Source: Serinus canaria (taxonomy: Eukaryota; Chordata; Aves; Passeriformes; Fringillidae). Taken from it: a stretch of 64,000 nucleotides of DNA. Positions 49,101-59,250 of the stretch are shown here, piece by piece (positions within the stretch are counted from its first letter, which is position 1; each line of letters opens with the position of its first letter). A program made the translations under genes and the position numbers. The stretch spans positions 46,065,180 through 46,129,179 of the forward strand of contig NC_066314.1 of NCBI RefSeq assembly GCF_022539315.1, written 5' to 3'. The notes under the pieces are model-generated. The model worked only from the letters and a program-made list of their open reading frames with translations, was not told where the DNA came from and ran no database searches.

Positions 49101-52100
49101 AGCTTTTTGTAGATCACCAAGCTCACGGAATCATCGAACAATTTAGGTTGGAAGTGACCTCTAAAGTGACCGCACTGCACTGAGCAGGGACACCTTCCAC
49201 TAGATCAGGTTGCTCAGAGCTCCATCCAATCTGACCTTGAATATTTTCAGGGATGGGGCATCTATAGCGTCTCTGGGCAACTCGTTCCAGTGTTTTACCA
49301 CCCTCATTATAAAACCCATTTTCCTTATATTCAACTTTAGCCAATCCCCTTTTACTTTAAAATAATTCCCCCTTGTTCTATCATAACAGGCCCTGTTAAA
49401 AAGCTTGTACCCCTCTTTCTTATAGGGTCCCATCAAGTACTACAAGGCTGCTCTAAGATCTTCCTGGAGCTTTTGCTGCTGCCTGAATGCCAACTCTCAC
49501 AGCCTTTCTCATAGAAGTGCTCCACCCCTCTGATCATCTTTGTGGCGTCCTCTGGGCCTTAATCACAGGTCCATGTCTTTCTTACTTTAGGGACCCCAGA
49601 GCTGGATGCAGCCCTGCAGGTGGGGTCTCACCAGAGCAGAGCAGAGGGGTAGAATCCCCTCCCTCACCCTGCTTTGGATGCAGCCCAGAATACAATTGGC
49701 TTTGTGGGCTGTGAGTGCCATTGCTGGGTGATGTCCAGCCCCTCATCCACCTGCACCCCCAAGTCCTTCTCACAGGGCTGCTCTCCATCTGCTCATGGCC
49801 CAGCCTGTGTTGATACCTGGGGTTGCCCTGACTCAGGTGCTGCACCTTGCACTTGGTCTTGTTAAACCTCATGAGGTTTCCATGGTCTCACTTCTTGAGC
49901 TTGTCCAGGTCCCTCTGTAGGGCATCCCATTCCTCAGGCATGTAACAGGAGCCCCCTCTGCAATCAGCAGCAGCAGCATCCCCACTGATGGATGCCCCTT
50001 CCACAGTCAAGCGTACCTTGGCTTTGGAGCAGTGGTTTAACTTTTTTTATGCTTGATAGTTCCAGATGTGTGAGCAGGGTTGTGAAAGGGCACAAGCGGG
50101 TCTCAAGTGTCCCGAGTGGGCGCACCCCGCGTGTCTCAGCAGATGGCAGCAGCGACACTCCAGCTGCTCCTCGCTCCTGCCGAGCCCACCGCACCGCTCC
50201 CGCACCACCTCCATACTCACCCGCCGCGGCTCTTCCTCGCCCTGTCCCGCCAGCAGCACACGGCGAAGGAGACGGACAGTGCCAGGATGACGGCTCCGCT
50301 CAGCAGCGAGGCGGCCACCGCCATGCGGGACCCGGTGCCCGAGGGCTGCGCGGCGGCTGCGGGCAAGGGCCGGTGAGCGGGGCCGGGCAGAGGGACCCAC
50401 CCTTGCTCCCGGCCGCCGTCCCCCTTGCAGGTAACCCCAAAGTGACGTTCCAGAGAATATTTAATAATAACTATTATAAAACCTCGTGGTGAACGTGGGT
50501 GATGCGACGCTGGCTCAATACACCAGAAAGTTGATGGGAAAAAATCCCATATTAACATATTTTCATATTTTTTCAGATAATTAATATAAAATAATCACAC
50601 GGGGCAGAAAATATAAAGCATTTGATGTGCCTTGCATAAAGCATAAGGGTAGTAGGCATTAATCCCTAAAAATAGAAAGGAAAAAGATTATATAGGAAAA
50701 CTAGAAAAAAAATAAATGTAGCAAAGTTAAAAAGGGGGGAAAGTTTTAAAGGGAGAAAAGTTAAAAAGGAAAAAAGATTTAAAAATGTAAAAAAGAAAAA
50801 ATTAAAAGGGAAAAAAAAACAGCCAAAAAGGGGAAAAAGTTAAAATGGTTAAAGATAAGTCAAAAAGTATTAAGGAGGGTCCCTTGCAACTGGCACGTGC
50901 TCAGCATGTACCGGTTACTGGGAAGGTGAGTTTCCCTCCTGCTGGGAAAGCTTTTGGCAGTGCCCTGGGCTCTCTGTGCCTGGCACCAGGAGTCGGGTGT
51001 CAGCCGGTACCAGGTTTTGACCCAGCCTGGTGACTTGAGCAGCAGCTGCTGACAATGAGGGAGGGTCTGGTTTTCTGCTGAGCTGATCTCAGGTGAATTC
51101 CCTCCCCTGGCTCCTGCAGCTCCTGAAACACTGTTGCAGGGCTGCTGCTGGGGCAGGCACTTGAGCGGTGCTGGCCACAACCGACTGGGTCAAGCCAGAC
51201 CTGCCTTGTCCCTGTTCAGGGCGGCCGGGTCACCCCACCTCCTGCTGCCCTCGCCGCCTTGGTCAGAGCGAGGAGGGCCCCGTGTGAGAGCCGGGGATTG
51301 CCCCTCCCCACCCGAGTTAGCGCCCCCCGAGCCCTTGGGAGCGGGCGCAGGGCTGGGTGCCGCCCGAGGGCTCCTTACCCTGGCACTGGGGCGGGGGGTG
51401 GCTCCAGGATGAAGTGCTGTCCCGGCGGAGGCAGGCGAGCCTCTCGCTGCCCACCAGCTGGTATCCCTCCTGGCACCAGTACACGAGCACCGAGCCCAGC
51501 GAGATGCCTGAGCCTCTGTCCACGTAGTAGTATCCGTAGCGTGGCGGGGGGAGAGCGGTGCATGGCACTGGGGGAGAAGGGGACGTGTTAAGCTTAGGTT
51601 GTGACAAAGCCCCCCCATCGTGATGCTGTGGAAAGGGCTGCCAGGCCCCTGTGTCACTCCTGCAGGACCTGCAAGCCTCTGGGACATTTTTGTTGGTTGG
51701 TTTTTTGTTTGGGTGTTGTTTTGGTGGGGTTTTTTTGGTTGGTTTTTTGTGTGTGTGTGTTTTTTGCATAGTCCAAAGGAAATACATTAAAAAGTCTAGC
51801 AGCTTTATCTGGAAAATAATTTTTTTGAGTTGCAGACTCTCCAGTGTGAGCAGCCACTCAACAGCAGAAGTGAGACTGGAAAGGTGCAGGCTGGGGAGAG
51901 TATGCAGAAAGCAATTTTTAGGAGAGAAAGTAAGAGAATGTTTTTTTAATAACACAATAGTCTGGGAGAATATTGTTGGTTAAAACTCAAAACAAAGAAA
52001 TATTACTCTCTGCCAAAGAGAGAGAGGCTTTTTTTTCATCCCAGCCTTTAATTTTTTAACTAGTTTGTAACTCACAGCTATTCAGAGCTACTTAATTATC

Positions 52101-53387
52101 CTGCTTAGACCATCTCTTTTGCATTGCACTAATACCTAGGGAGAGCCAAAAGTTAGGTAAGCTTCAAAAAGAATGGCAGTCTGACCATATGCTTGCCAAC
52201 CCCCCCACCTACATATTCTACCATGAGGCCAAGAAGGTGTGGTAGCAGGTATCATGGGTATCAATATCCTAAATTAAAGGAAAATACTCTGATCAATTCT
52301 AGTTTAACTAAGCTTAAAACCTGCAGGTAGAAATGCGCTTTATCTAGCTTAGGGGTAACTTCTATGGGGAATTCCAAGTGGAATAGAAAAGCTAATGTGA
52401 GAGAAAGGTCTGGTTTCCCTCTGCTTTTACTGCTTTTACTGAGATGGTGTAGGCTTCTAGTCCAGTGGAGCTGATAAGAAACAAATCAGGCTGAGTAAGA
52501 TCAGACTTTCTCTAATTTCAGCAGTGCTGTTAACAGATGTCTGTATGTGTTAATTCAGCAGTGCCAGGGAGGCTGCTGAGTGCTTGGACTGGATCTCTTG
52601 TATGATTACATTGTCCAGCACTGGTTGTTATGGCCTTTGCCCATAGTCACCATGGTTTGTATGACATGGGCTCTCTGAGCTGCTGCCAGCCCCAGGTGGG
52701 TGGTCACCGCACAGCAGCCCTGAGGCCATATCTCACTCATTGGGGAATGGTGTGTGCTTTGCCCTGGTAAGTGGATTAAAGAAAAATAATCACCCTCAGC
52801 AGCTGGAGATTATTTGTGTTTTTTTTTTAAAAATCTCCATTTCTTCCCAAGGGTTGCAGCTCAACCTCTAGGGATAGGGATGTGTTCAGCTGGTCCATCG
52901 TGATGTGCATAGATGTTACCATGGAGGAGGACTTTACTCTCAAAGGAAAACATTAACTGTTGAGTTTCCTCCCTGTGCCTCCTGACTGCTTCTGGTGCGA
53001 CACATCTCTCCCACATCACAGAAGCTGCTGTGTCCACCACACAAAGCCTTGTGGCCCCTGTGCATGCCGTGGGAGTGCCGCTGTGTCTGATGAGAGAAGC
53101 ACCATCATGCGTTCCTCCCTGCGTCCCTGCGCCCTTCCCCCTGTGTGCCTGCACCGAGGGGCCCCAGGCAGCCTGCAGAGGGAGAGGCGGGAGATCGCTC
53201 AATTCATACCTGAGATGTTGCTCTGCACGTCGGTCCCGTTGGCAGCGTCTCTGGGCAGCCCCTTTCTGACGTGTCCTGCACCGAGTGAGGCGGTCCCGGG
53301 CCCAGCAGCATCACTCCAGGCAAAGCTCAGGCAGCTCCAGCGCAGCAGGCAGAGGACGATGCATTTCCCGAGCCTTTGTCCCGTCAT
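42931..53387 (-). CDS. SUSD3-like single-sushi, single-pass membrane protein (six proposed exons)
   Basis: Proposed coding exons on the minus strand: 53387-53210, 51567-51379, 50356-50221, 48413-48225, 44731-44607 and 43196-42931. They would encode about 360 residues. Order: signal peptide (1-25), two N-glycosylation sequons (NGT, NIS), one sushi domain with four cysteines and the conserved Trp (62-121), a transmembrane helix (134-157) ending in FAVCC, then [11 protein letters not shown] and a basic cytoplasmic tail starting with Q7. Phases agree at all five joins. The first three exons are firm, the fourth likely, the last two tentative. The layout and the helix residues ([20 protein letters not shown]) resemble SUSD3, a small sushi membrane protein linked in mammals to oestrogen-responsive cell migration. 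In mammals SUSD3 is not beside CNOT4 (human 9q22 versus 7q33), so this looks like a paralogue or relocated copy. Molecular function unknown. The gene converges on CNOT4. Confidence 0.7.
44607..44731 (-). CDS. SUSD3-like exon 5 (tentative)
   Basis: After the acceptor ttatctccaaag the frame required by exon 4 reads [41 protein letters not shown]. The donor GCCG/GTAACA at 44606-44605 gives the phase needed by exon 6. Alternatively the frame runs on to a TGA at 44583-44581 (ending NIQMLKV), or uses AAG/GTATGA just before it. Chance openness cannot be excluded for so short an exon. Confidence 0.4.
46754..46882 (+). repeat. 47-bp tandem minisatellite, about 2.7 copies
   Basis: Copies start at 46754, 46801 and 46848, each with CCTGGAACGTGCCCCTGGAC (first copy CCTGGGACATGCCCC) then TTCCACCCAGGAGATACT. 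Period exactly 47 bp and only a few differences. Because 47 is not a multiple of three, it is unlikely to encode a protein repeat. Confidence 0.92.
47051..47105 (+). repeat. Poly-T tract
   Basis: 55 bp almost entirely T, broken by CC and C, followed by GGAGGGGGTG. Possibly the A-tail of an inserted sequence read on the other strand, but no flanking element is recognised. Confidence 0.85.
47770..48390. promoter_or_regulatory. CpG island
   Basis: Dense CG dinucleotides with GC boxes (GGGGCGGGGCCGGGCC near 47854-47869) and a YY1-like GCGCCATCTTCC at 47890-47901. It covers proposed exon 4 of the SUSD3-like gene rather than its start. On the + strand an ATG is followed directly by GTAAGG (47956-47960), as in a first exon ending at its start codon, so an antisense promoter is possible. 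Confidence 0.6.
48225..48413 (-). CDS. SUSD3-like exon 4: polyglutamine and basic tail
   Basis: 189 bp with matching split-codon phase at both ends. Acceptor cccacccggcag, donor CACAG/GTACGC. The first base completes Gly; then come seven CAG codons and [20 protein letters not shown], with [14 protein letters not shown] and a Ser-rich part ending CNNLAFHR. The frame continues exon 3 without a stop. It sits inside a CpG island. Weak likeness to the SUSD3 tail (LKH followed later by an N-rich, F-containing motif) is inference. Confidence 0.6.
48414..50220 (-). other. SUSD3-like intron 3
   Basis: 1.8-kb intron largely occupied by the CR1 at 49120-49940. The remainder (48414-49119) shows no identifiable feature. 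Confidence 0.6.
49120..49940 (-). mobile_element. CR1 LINE 3' portion with reverse-transcriptase remnants
   Basis: Read on the minus strand it contains the end of the CR1 ORF2: [15 protein letters not shown] sequence near 49900, [13 protein letters not shown] at 49872, and [20 protein letters not shown] followed by [18 protein letters not shown] near 49320-49200, the usual CR1 C-terminus. The short 3'UTR ends in TAAATTGTTCGATGATTCCG at the 49120 end. Frames are broken between the segments. It has the same orientation as the host gene. Confidence 0.92.
50221..50356 (-). CDS. SUSD3-like exon 3: transmembrane helix
   Basis: 136 bp. Acceptor ttgcccgcag, donor GTGAGT, entering in phase 1 and leaving with two bases. 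It encodes [10 protein letters not shown], the hydrophobic [20 protein letters not shown], then [14 protein letters not shown], a stop-transfer cluster. The spacing from sushi to helix is short, as in SUSD3. Confidence 0.8.
50357..51378 (-). other. SUSD3-like intron 2
   Basis: Between the sushi and transmembrane exons. Contains an AT/A-rich stretch (50580-50880) and copy 2 of the direct repeat. The part next to exon 2 is CpG-rich. Confidence 0.7.
50790..51217 (+). repeat. Copy 2 of the ~0.4-kb direct repeat
   Basis: A-rich leader (AAAAAG and TTAAAA units) and then TTGCAACTGGCACGTGCTCA through CTGCCTTGTCCCTGTT, matching 42086-42411 almost base for base apart from a variable patch at 50908-50930. 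Both copies keep an open minus frame starting [20 protein letters not shown], but its changes do not look protein-conserving. Confidence 0.85.
51379..51567 (-). CDS. SUSD3-like exon 2: sushi (CCP) domain
   Basis: 189 bp with phase 1 on both sides, the classic symmetric sushi exon. Acceptor ttctcccccag, donor G/GTAAGG. It encodes [20 protein letters not shown], then [20 protein letters not shown] and [20 protein letters not shown]. The four cysteines, the Gly-Y-x-L-x-G core and the Trp before the last Cys all fit the CCP fold. Confidence 0.9.
51568..53209 (-). other. SUSD3-like intron 1
   Basis: 1.6-kb intron between the signal-peptide and sushi exons. A T/G-rich simple tract lies at 51690-51770 (including a TG run). 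No other element recognised. Confidence 0.65.
53210..53387 (-). CDS. SUSD3-like exon 1: start codon and signal peptide
   Basis: The ATG at 53387-53385 sits in a good context (AAACCATGA). It opens [25 protein letters not shown], a typical signal peptide, and the mature part contains NGT and NIS sequons. The donor is CTCAG/GTATGA at 53209-53208, leaving phase 1, which fits the sushi exon. An upstream GTG in frame is not needed as a start. Confidence 0.72.
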
Positions 53388-56337
53388 GGTTTGGGGAAAC
53401 ACGGCACCACTGGGTGCCTGGCCGCCCCGAGCGCCTGCGGTTTCCCTTGGCGTCTGAGCAGGAGTCAGCTGGGCTCTTAGTGCATTAAGCCCTGAGCAAC
53501 AAAGCTAGCAGCCGCTCTTCCCCCGGCGCTTGCCTCTCCTCTGTGCCGGCACAAGCCCTGTGTCCTTGCTCCTAGCACTGCCAGCCCTGCTCTGGCCACT
53601 CGCCTCCAGAGCCCCACCAGGAAGGAAAACAGGTGTGGGAAAGGGAATGAGAAAGAGCAAACCCTTGGGATCCATCCTTTACAGCCCCTGTCTGCAGAGA
53701 CTGGCTGTTGACATCTCTCCAGGTGCTGGAGCTGCACATCAGGAACCTCCTTCTCCTCCTCCTCCAAATCCATGTTCGAGCTCACTGCTGAGGCTCTTAT
53801 GCTGCAGACCCTCCTGTGCGTGTCCTTTCTTTCCTGCCAGAACCTAGGGCTGATTTTCTGTCAGCAGCAGTGGAGTGTAATATGAGCCATGGGAATCAAA
53901 AGGGTTTCATAGCAGCAATTCCGCTGGCTTTGCTACTATGGGAGTTGCAGAGAAATCTGGTTTTCCTTTTCTTTTTCTCTGCTTGGCATCTCTCTGCTTG
54001 TCATTCCAGGCTGTGATGTTTTATAGGTGGAGGGGCTGTAGTAGCAATCAGCTCTTGCCTCCTGGAATGTGTGTTGCTCTTACCTGGCCCACCTGCCTGG
54101 TCACTTGTGTACACCCTTGAAGAGAAAAGATGCTCCATGTTGCCTGAGTGCTTGAGAGCCAGATGTTTTGGAGCAGGCAATGCCTTTGTGCCAGCTCTCC
54201 CCAGCAGCCAGTACAGCAGCTGTGAGACCAGCAGGACTTTGGGGTGACTTTTGGAGCATCCCCTGTTTTCTCCCCTCCTTGCACCCCCTGGAGCTCCCCT
54301 GGCTCTGTGGGTCTCCTTTGCCTCTCCTGTATTGCATCCTTGCCTGTCCTGAGACTTACTGCAGGTATAAGGGTTAGAGGCTGTTATTCACTAATAGCAT
54401 TGGCACAAATACAGTTTTGCATGGAGATGGGTCAGTTTTTGTTCATTTCTCTTTTTATATCTGTGGCCTTTAGCTGTAGCCAGTGTCTGGGCTGCCTATG
54501 GCTGCCCCAGTGGGTTCTGAAGGGGGGAATGTTGCCTTGGACGTGTGAGCAGCTTCTATTTCTAAAACCCAGCAGTGGCCTTACCATCTTAATGTGATTT
54601 ACTGTAGTGCATAAATGAGAAAGAAAAATGTCAGACAGAATCGAGCTCATGTCACATCCCATTCCAGCACAGGGATGTAGATGAGGGCATCTGCTGAGTG
54701 GAAGGAAGTTGTGGGACCAAGCAGTGGCTGGACCTTGCTTGCCTTCCTCCCCAGGTGGGACCTGCTCTTGCTCCCCCCTGGAGTAGTTCAGCAGTACTCT
54801 GGCCCTCCTTGCACTTGCAGAGATGTTTCTTGTAACCTCCATGAGATTTTGGATGTGGGAACACCTTTAGCCTGCTCTCTTTGTCCATACATCATCCATC
54901 TCTCAGTCCTTTTTTTTTGTTTGTTTTGTTTTGTTTTTTTTTGTTTTTGTTTTTGTTTTGGTTTTTTTTGTTTTAGCTGGGCTGGTATTTCTGGGTTTCT
55001 CTCTAAGGGATTTATTTGATTTCTTAGGAAAAGCTGTTTTAACCTCCCATGACTCATAATGATCTTGCTTAGAAACTACTTTAATTTCTTCACTTTTCTG
55101 GTTAAACCTTCTTAAGCAGTAACCTTTCCTTGGCTCCCCCTGGAGAGCAGACCAAGGAGGTATATTCCTCCCTGTCTCAGTGAATATTTCTGATTTCTTG
55201 GGAGTTTTTAGTTTTTTCTTTTTTCCCCCCTTTTCTCCATCTGACTGCAGGGATTTTGCTGTTTGTTCGTGCAGTAAAGGTAAAAGTTTTGAGGCAGGCT
55301 GGGCTGTGTGACAGTCACAGAGGAGCCTGCCTTGGGGCATGCCCTGGCTCAAACCCCGTGGTGTCCTGGCCGCTGGAAGCTGCAGCGCGGGCAGCCCCCT
55401 GGGCTCTGGGAGTACCTCTGCCTGGACAGGACCGACCCCGAAGTTCTCTCTCTATTGAGCCTGAGCCTGGAATGTGTGCACCTTCTCCTGCCGGGGCTTA
55501 CGAGGTGTCGATGGCTGGCGGGCAGTGGGAAGAGTGCCCTCCCGGCTGCTGGATGCGTCCCGGTGTGTTCCAGCTGTGGGCCGAGCACATGCCGAGAGCC
55601 TTCAGCCCGAGCGGGCAGCAGTACGGCTTGTCACGCTTGCCAGGGAGTGACCAGGCTCAGCAAAACCCCCGTGGCACAATAACCACTCTTGTGCTCAAAA
55701 TGCTGAGTAGATGACGTGGATTAACCCTTTGCTAATGCTCTTAAGAGCTAGCCTGCGGCTGAGGGAGATAAAGAGGCTTATTATTACAAAATCAATATCC
55801 TGCTGGAGGGGGATTTCAGTGCTGTTCCCAGTTCCTGCTTTCCAGAGGCAGACATCTGCATCGAGCTGGGCACCAGAGCAGGGCACCAGGCTGTTCTGCA
55901 GGGAGTCACCCTGGGCTCAGGAAGCATGTCCGTGCCCCAGGTCAGTCCTTTGCTGGTGAGGAAGGCTAAGAGGAAGGAGGAGCTAGTGGGGAAGCTGTCA
56001 TGGCCATAAGGCTACAGCTCTCTTAGCTCCACAGCCTTGGCTGGGGTTGTCCACCTTTGCTGTATATTCCCCGTGGGTGATCTCCTTCCAGGGCTGCTCC
56101 TCCATCACAGCAGCCTGCAAGGCAATGCTCAGCTGATGGTTTTCAAAGCTGGCTCAAGTGTCTCTTGTGTTTGCACTCAGATCTCCCTGCTGGCTGGTGG
56201 GGATAGGCTGAGGGTAAAGCTTTCCTGAACCAAAGGCATTTCTCTCTACCGTCTCCTGTGCCCCTTTGAACCTTTTAAATCTTCCCTCTGCAAGAGTGTC
56301 CCTCTTCCACACTCCCACTACTGAATTCTGAACTACA
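53388..56337. other. 5' flank of the SUSD3-like gene and intergenic sequence
   Basis: Likely includes the 5'UTR and promoter of the minus-strand gene. I see no clear TATA box. A T/G-rich tract lies at 54910-54975. Several 60-150 codon open frames occur on both strands, all overlapping and without recognisable protein sequence. No gene is called. Confidence 0.5.
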
Positions 56338-56515
56338 GAGGAGTTGTGGATGCCCAGAGAAATTGTGAATGCTCTGTCCCAGGAGGTGTTCAAGGCATGG
56401 GGTTTGAAGCAGCATGATCTAGTGAAAGGCGTCCCTGTCCATGGCAGGGGGCTTGGAACTAGGTGACACTTAAGGTCCCTTCCAACTCAAACTAATCTAT
56501 GATTCAATGAACACA
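56338..56515 (+). mobile_element. CR1 LINE 3' tail, sense orientation
   Basis: GAGGTGTTCAAGGCATGGGG, then CATGATCTAGTGAAAGGCGT CCCTGTCCATGGCAGGGGGC TTGGAACTAGGTGACACTTA AGGTCCCTTCCAACTC and CTATGATTCAATGA is a well-preserved CR1 end with its terminal repeat motif. Confidence 0.9.
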
Positions 56516-56993
56516 CAGGTACTAATTTCAAGTCAGTGACCATGGGTAATCCTCTTTGCTTGCAGAAGGTTTTGCAGACAGGACATAGAGGATTTTTGTA
56601 ACTAAATTAGTAATTTCAAGTCACTTGCTTGGTTCTCTTGCTAGTCCATCCTTCATGCAAACCAACCAGGGCTAGAGCTGTGGAAGAACAAACTGTTCTT
56701 CATAAAGATGATTGCAGTATTTCGTGTTTTGTTGGGTTTTTTTGCACAAAGTCTCCATGACATGCCTCTTTTATTTCATATCCCTGAGTTCCCTTTGGAC
56801 ACACCTTTGTTCAACCCCAGGAGCTGGGATTCAGTGCCACAGGTTTGTGAGAGCACTGTGGATGAACCTGCTCTCTCAGCAAGGGGCTTGGCACGCCTCA
56901 GCAAGTCTGCACCTCCCTGGGTTAGATGCACAGCCCTGCATGGAGGGATGCCTCTCATTCAGCTTTAGACATCTTCACCTGTGCCAGTCACTC

Positions 56994-57135
56994 TTGGTTG
57001 GTTCATGTTTTGGGAAAGAATATGGTGCTAATAACACCAAGGCTGTGGGCTCACTCCCTGTATGGGCCATTTACTTAAGAGTTGGACTCGATGATGCTTG
57101 TGAGTCCCTTCTAATTCAGAATATTCTGCAAATCT
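56994..57135 (+). mobile_element. tRNA-Ile-derived SINE with CR1-like tail
   Basis: Positions about 56995-57068 follow tRNA-Ile: GGTTGGTTCATG, then ATGGTGCTAATAACACCAAG (anticodon stem and AAT loop), GCTGTGGGCTCACTCCC (degraded B box) and TGTATGGGCCA (acceptor stem). Next comes TTACTTAAGAGTTGGACTCG ATGATGCTTGTGAGTCCCTT and AGAATATTCTGCAAATCT, the tail shared with CR1. This fits the TguSINE1 family. The degraded cloverleaf rules out a working tRNA gene. Confidence 0.85.
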
Positions 57136-58287
57136 ATCCCACTTGGGACTCCGATTTTAAGGTGCACTGGAAGTTTTGGAGGTACTCACTGAAAGCAAAG
57201 GGAGCTCCTGTATCAGTGCTTGCATTGCAGAGGCATAAAGTTTGATTTATGCCCCCCACAGGGGCATAAGAGCCAGCCTTTAATGTCATGATCAGCTGGC
57301 CAGGTCACTTGACTGACAGCAAGAGGTGTACCTGACACACAAGTCTGAAGCAATCTGTCTTATATTTTTTTGTTTTCTTTCCTAAAACAGTATGAATAAC
57401 TTGAAAAGGTCTGTACCTGCCAATTTATACTTAAAAGTCATTTGTATAATTTTCTGTCATCAATAATCAATGGTTCACAACATTGCTGTTCAAACATGCA
57501 TTTTTGCTAATTGAATAATAATTTGTTCTGAAAAAACCTCACAATTTAGTAATTTATTGATAATCTTGTTATACATATTCTTAAATATGCACACAAATGT
57601 GCTTGTATACATTATGTATACAAATATTTGCATGTACACAGAGAATTCCTACTTTTCTTGCTTATTTCCAATGGCAGGATATTCCAGGCTGGGGCACTTC
57701 ACATGGACCCCATAAATTTCTACTTTGACATATACATTGTGCTATTTCATAACCTTCATCTAGATTCCAGATTATTAACCTTCTGTTGGCCAAAGGTTGG
57801 TATTGTTAAACTCTTCACTCCTAACAGGCTTAAAGTTCAGACTTTTGGCTATGTAGGACTTCTTTCTTGTGTTTTTTTATTAAAAGCTGCAATCTCTTGG
57901 TACTCTAAAAAGGGCATTTTTTGCACTGCAGGATTTCCCAGGAGGGAAACTGGTTTTCTGCCCAGCTTTTTTTGAGGAAAAGGATTGATGTTGTTATTAT
58001 AATTTTGTTCTTCTTACCCTGTTCCCTTAATATTCTTTTGTGTGGGCAGTTTCATATGCTAGTCTAGGTGACACAGGTGTTGTTATGCACCCACACCTAC
58101 TGGATGTTAAACAAGTTTAAATTGTTTAAGAAGCCTTGGTTACTGAATGCCTGGGTCTCATCTGAAAACAAGGTAATGGCAGGACTGAGGAGTAATTGAA
58201 CAGATGCTGGGCTGAAATTAGTAGGTATTTTTATAAAAATAAAAATTGACTGAGAAGATAGACTAGCCCCAGAGGAATATTGTGCCA
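57136..58287. other. Intergenic sequence
   Basis: AT-rich, with no identifiable gene or repeat apart from short A/T runs. Confidence 0.7.
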
Positions 58288-58430
58288 TTCTAGTCTAGAA
58301 CTAGATGATCTTTAAGTTCTCTTCCAACCAAGCCCATTCTGAGTCTATGATTCCATGATCTTCCAGGTCTTTTTTAATACGAACCATCCTAGGATTCAGT
58401 GATTTTGATGTCTTAGAATTTATCTGTCCA
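58270..58430 (+). mobile_element. Two adjacent CR1-like 3' ends
   Basis: CTAGTCTAGAACTAGATGAT CTTTAAGTTCTCTTCCAACC with CTATGATTCCATGATC is one CR1 tail (to about 58362). GAACCATCCTAGGATTCAGT GATTTT at 58381-58406 looks like a second terminal piece. Both are short and non-coding. Confidence 0.7.
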
Positions 58431-59100
58431 GCAGGATGTAACTTCACTAATAGTGTTTAAGGCAATGTTGTCCTATCCTGTAATGAAGTCCTGGTCGCAA
58501 GAGAAGATGTGAGAATACCAAAGCTCTACAGAAGGAATTGTGACTGGAGTTTATTTCACTTCCACTGCATCCTTCAAGGAAACCAGGAGATACTGCCAAT
58601 GGCTAGTCACCAAGTCTAGGTGATAACATGCCCCTCTCCAAAGGAGTTTTTGCAATTGAAGCTCACTGCCTTAGGAAGCCATTAAATTAAATAGAGTTTA
58701 ATCTAAGTAGGGTGGGGTGGCTGGAATGGTTTGATGGAGCATTAACACCATTAGCTACTTTAAGAAAAGGGTAACTATGCTTTGGCCATCTGATGGTTGT
58801 GAGCTAGGATGCTTAGCTGTATGGGGATAATCAGATCTCCTGAAGTCATCTTTTTTCAATATCTTACGTTTTCTATACCTCTTTTGTGTCGTGTTCTGAT
58901 GACTTGTGTGAAAGGAGAAGCCACTGCCTTGGTTTTCCAGGAGTCAGTCACACCCACACATGCCCCCCCAAGACTACACCAGCTGAGACCAAAATCCCTC
59001 ACAGTAAGCAGCTCCATCAGCCAGTGAGTGTTCTTTCCTCACTCTCACACACACACACGCTCTCAGGTGCACTTCCTCCTCATTTGGACTCAGCTACATG
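58431..59100. other. Intergenic sequence
   Basis: No gene recognised. A CA run lies at 59044-59059. Confidence 0.65.
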
Positions 59101-59250
59101 TTTCCTACAAAAGAGTCTCAGGCATCAGAATTTGTAAAAACAAAGAATTTAATAGAGTGGTACAGCAGCACATCAGCTTGAGCTGGATGCCTTCAGAGAG
59201 GGACCATGAACAAAGAAATCCCCAGGCAATTATATGCTTAAGACTACACA
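59101..59250 (+). repeat. LTR-like repeat fragment, copy A
   Basis: AGAGTCTCAGGCATCAGAAT, AATTTAATAGAGTGGTACAG CAGCACATCAGCTTGAGCTG GATGCCTTCAGAGAGGGACC and ATGAACAAAGAAAT parallel the segment at 62345-62450 in the same orientation. The arrangement (GTGGTAC, AGCTxGAGCTGG, GAACAAAGAAAT) resembles the end region of passerine endogenous retroviral LTRs. No internal region or target-site duplication was found. Confidence 0.45.

Noticed and set aside
49200..49872. Minus-strand protein-like frames at 49436-49200 and 49872-49582
   Set aside because: These are CR1 reverse-transcriptase remnants, not host genes. Listed under the CR1 element.
42102..51180. Similar minus open frames in both direct-repeat copies (42374-42102 and 51180-50860) as a gene family
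   Set aside because: Differences between the copies are mostly amino-acid changing and there is no start, splice or domain evidence. The similarity is explained by the DNA repeat.
41990..51217. The two 0.4-kb direct repeats as the LTRs of one 9-kb retrovirus
   Set aside because: The sequence between them contains host exons, a CR1 and a CpG island and no retroviral genes, and the repeats show no clear TG...CA ends.
54903..55352. 149-codon minus frame with a Lys/Thr-rich end
   Set aside because: The Lys/Thr/Gln repeats are translation of the T/G-rich simple tract at 54910-54975.
56995..57068. A functional tRNA-Ile gene
   Set aside because: The D arm and B box are degraded and it is fused to a CR1-like tail, so it is a SINE head.
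56712..57245. 177-codon plus-strand open frame
   Set aside because: It runs straight into the tRNA-derived SINE and its CR1 tail, has no recognised domain and shares the region with other open frames.
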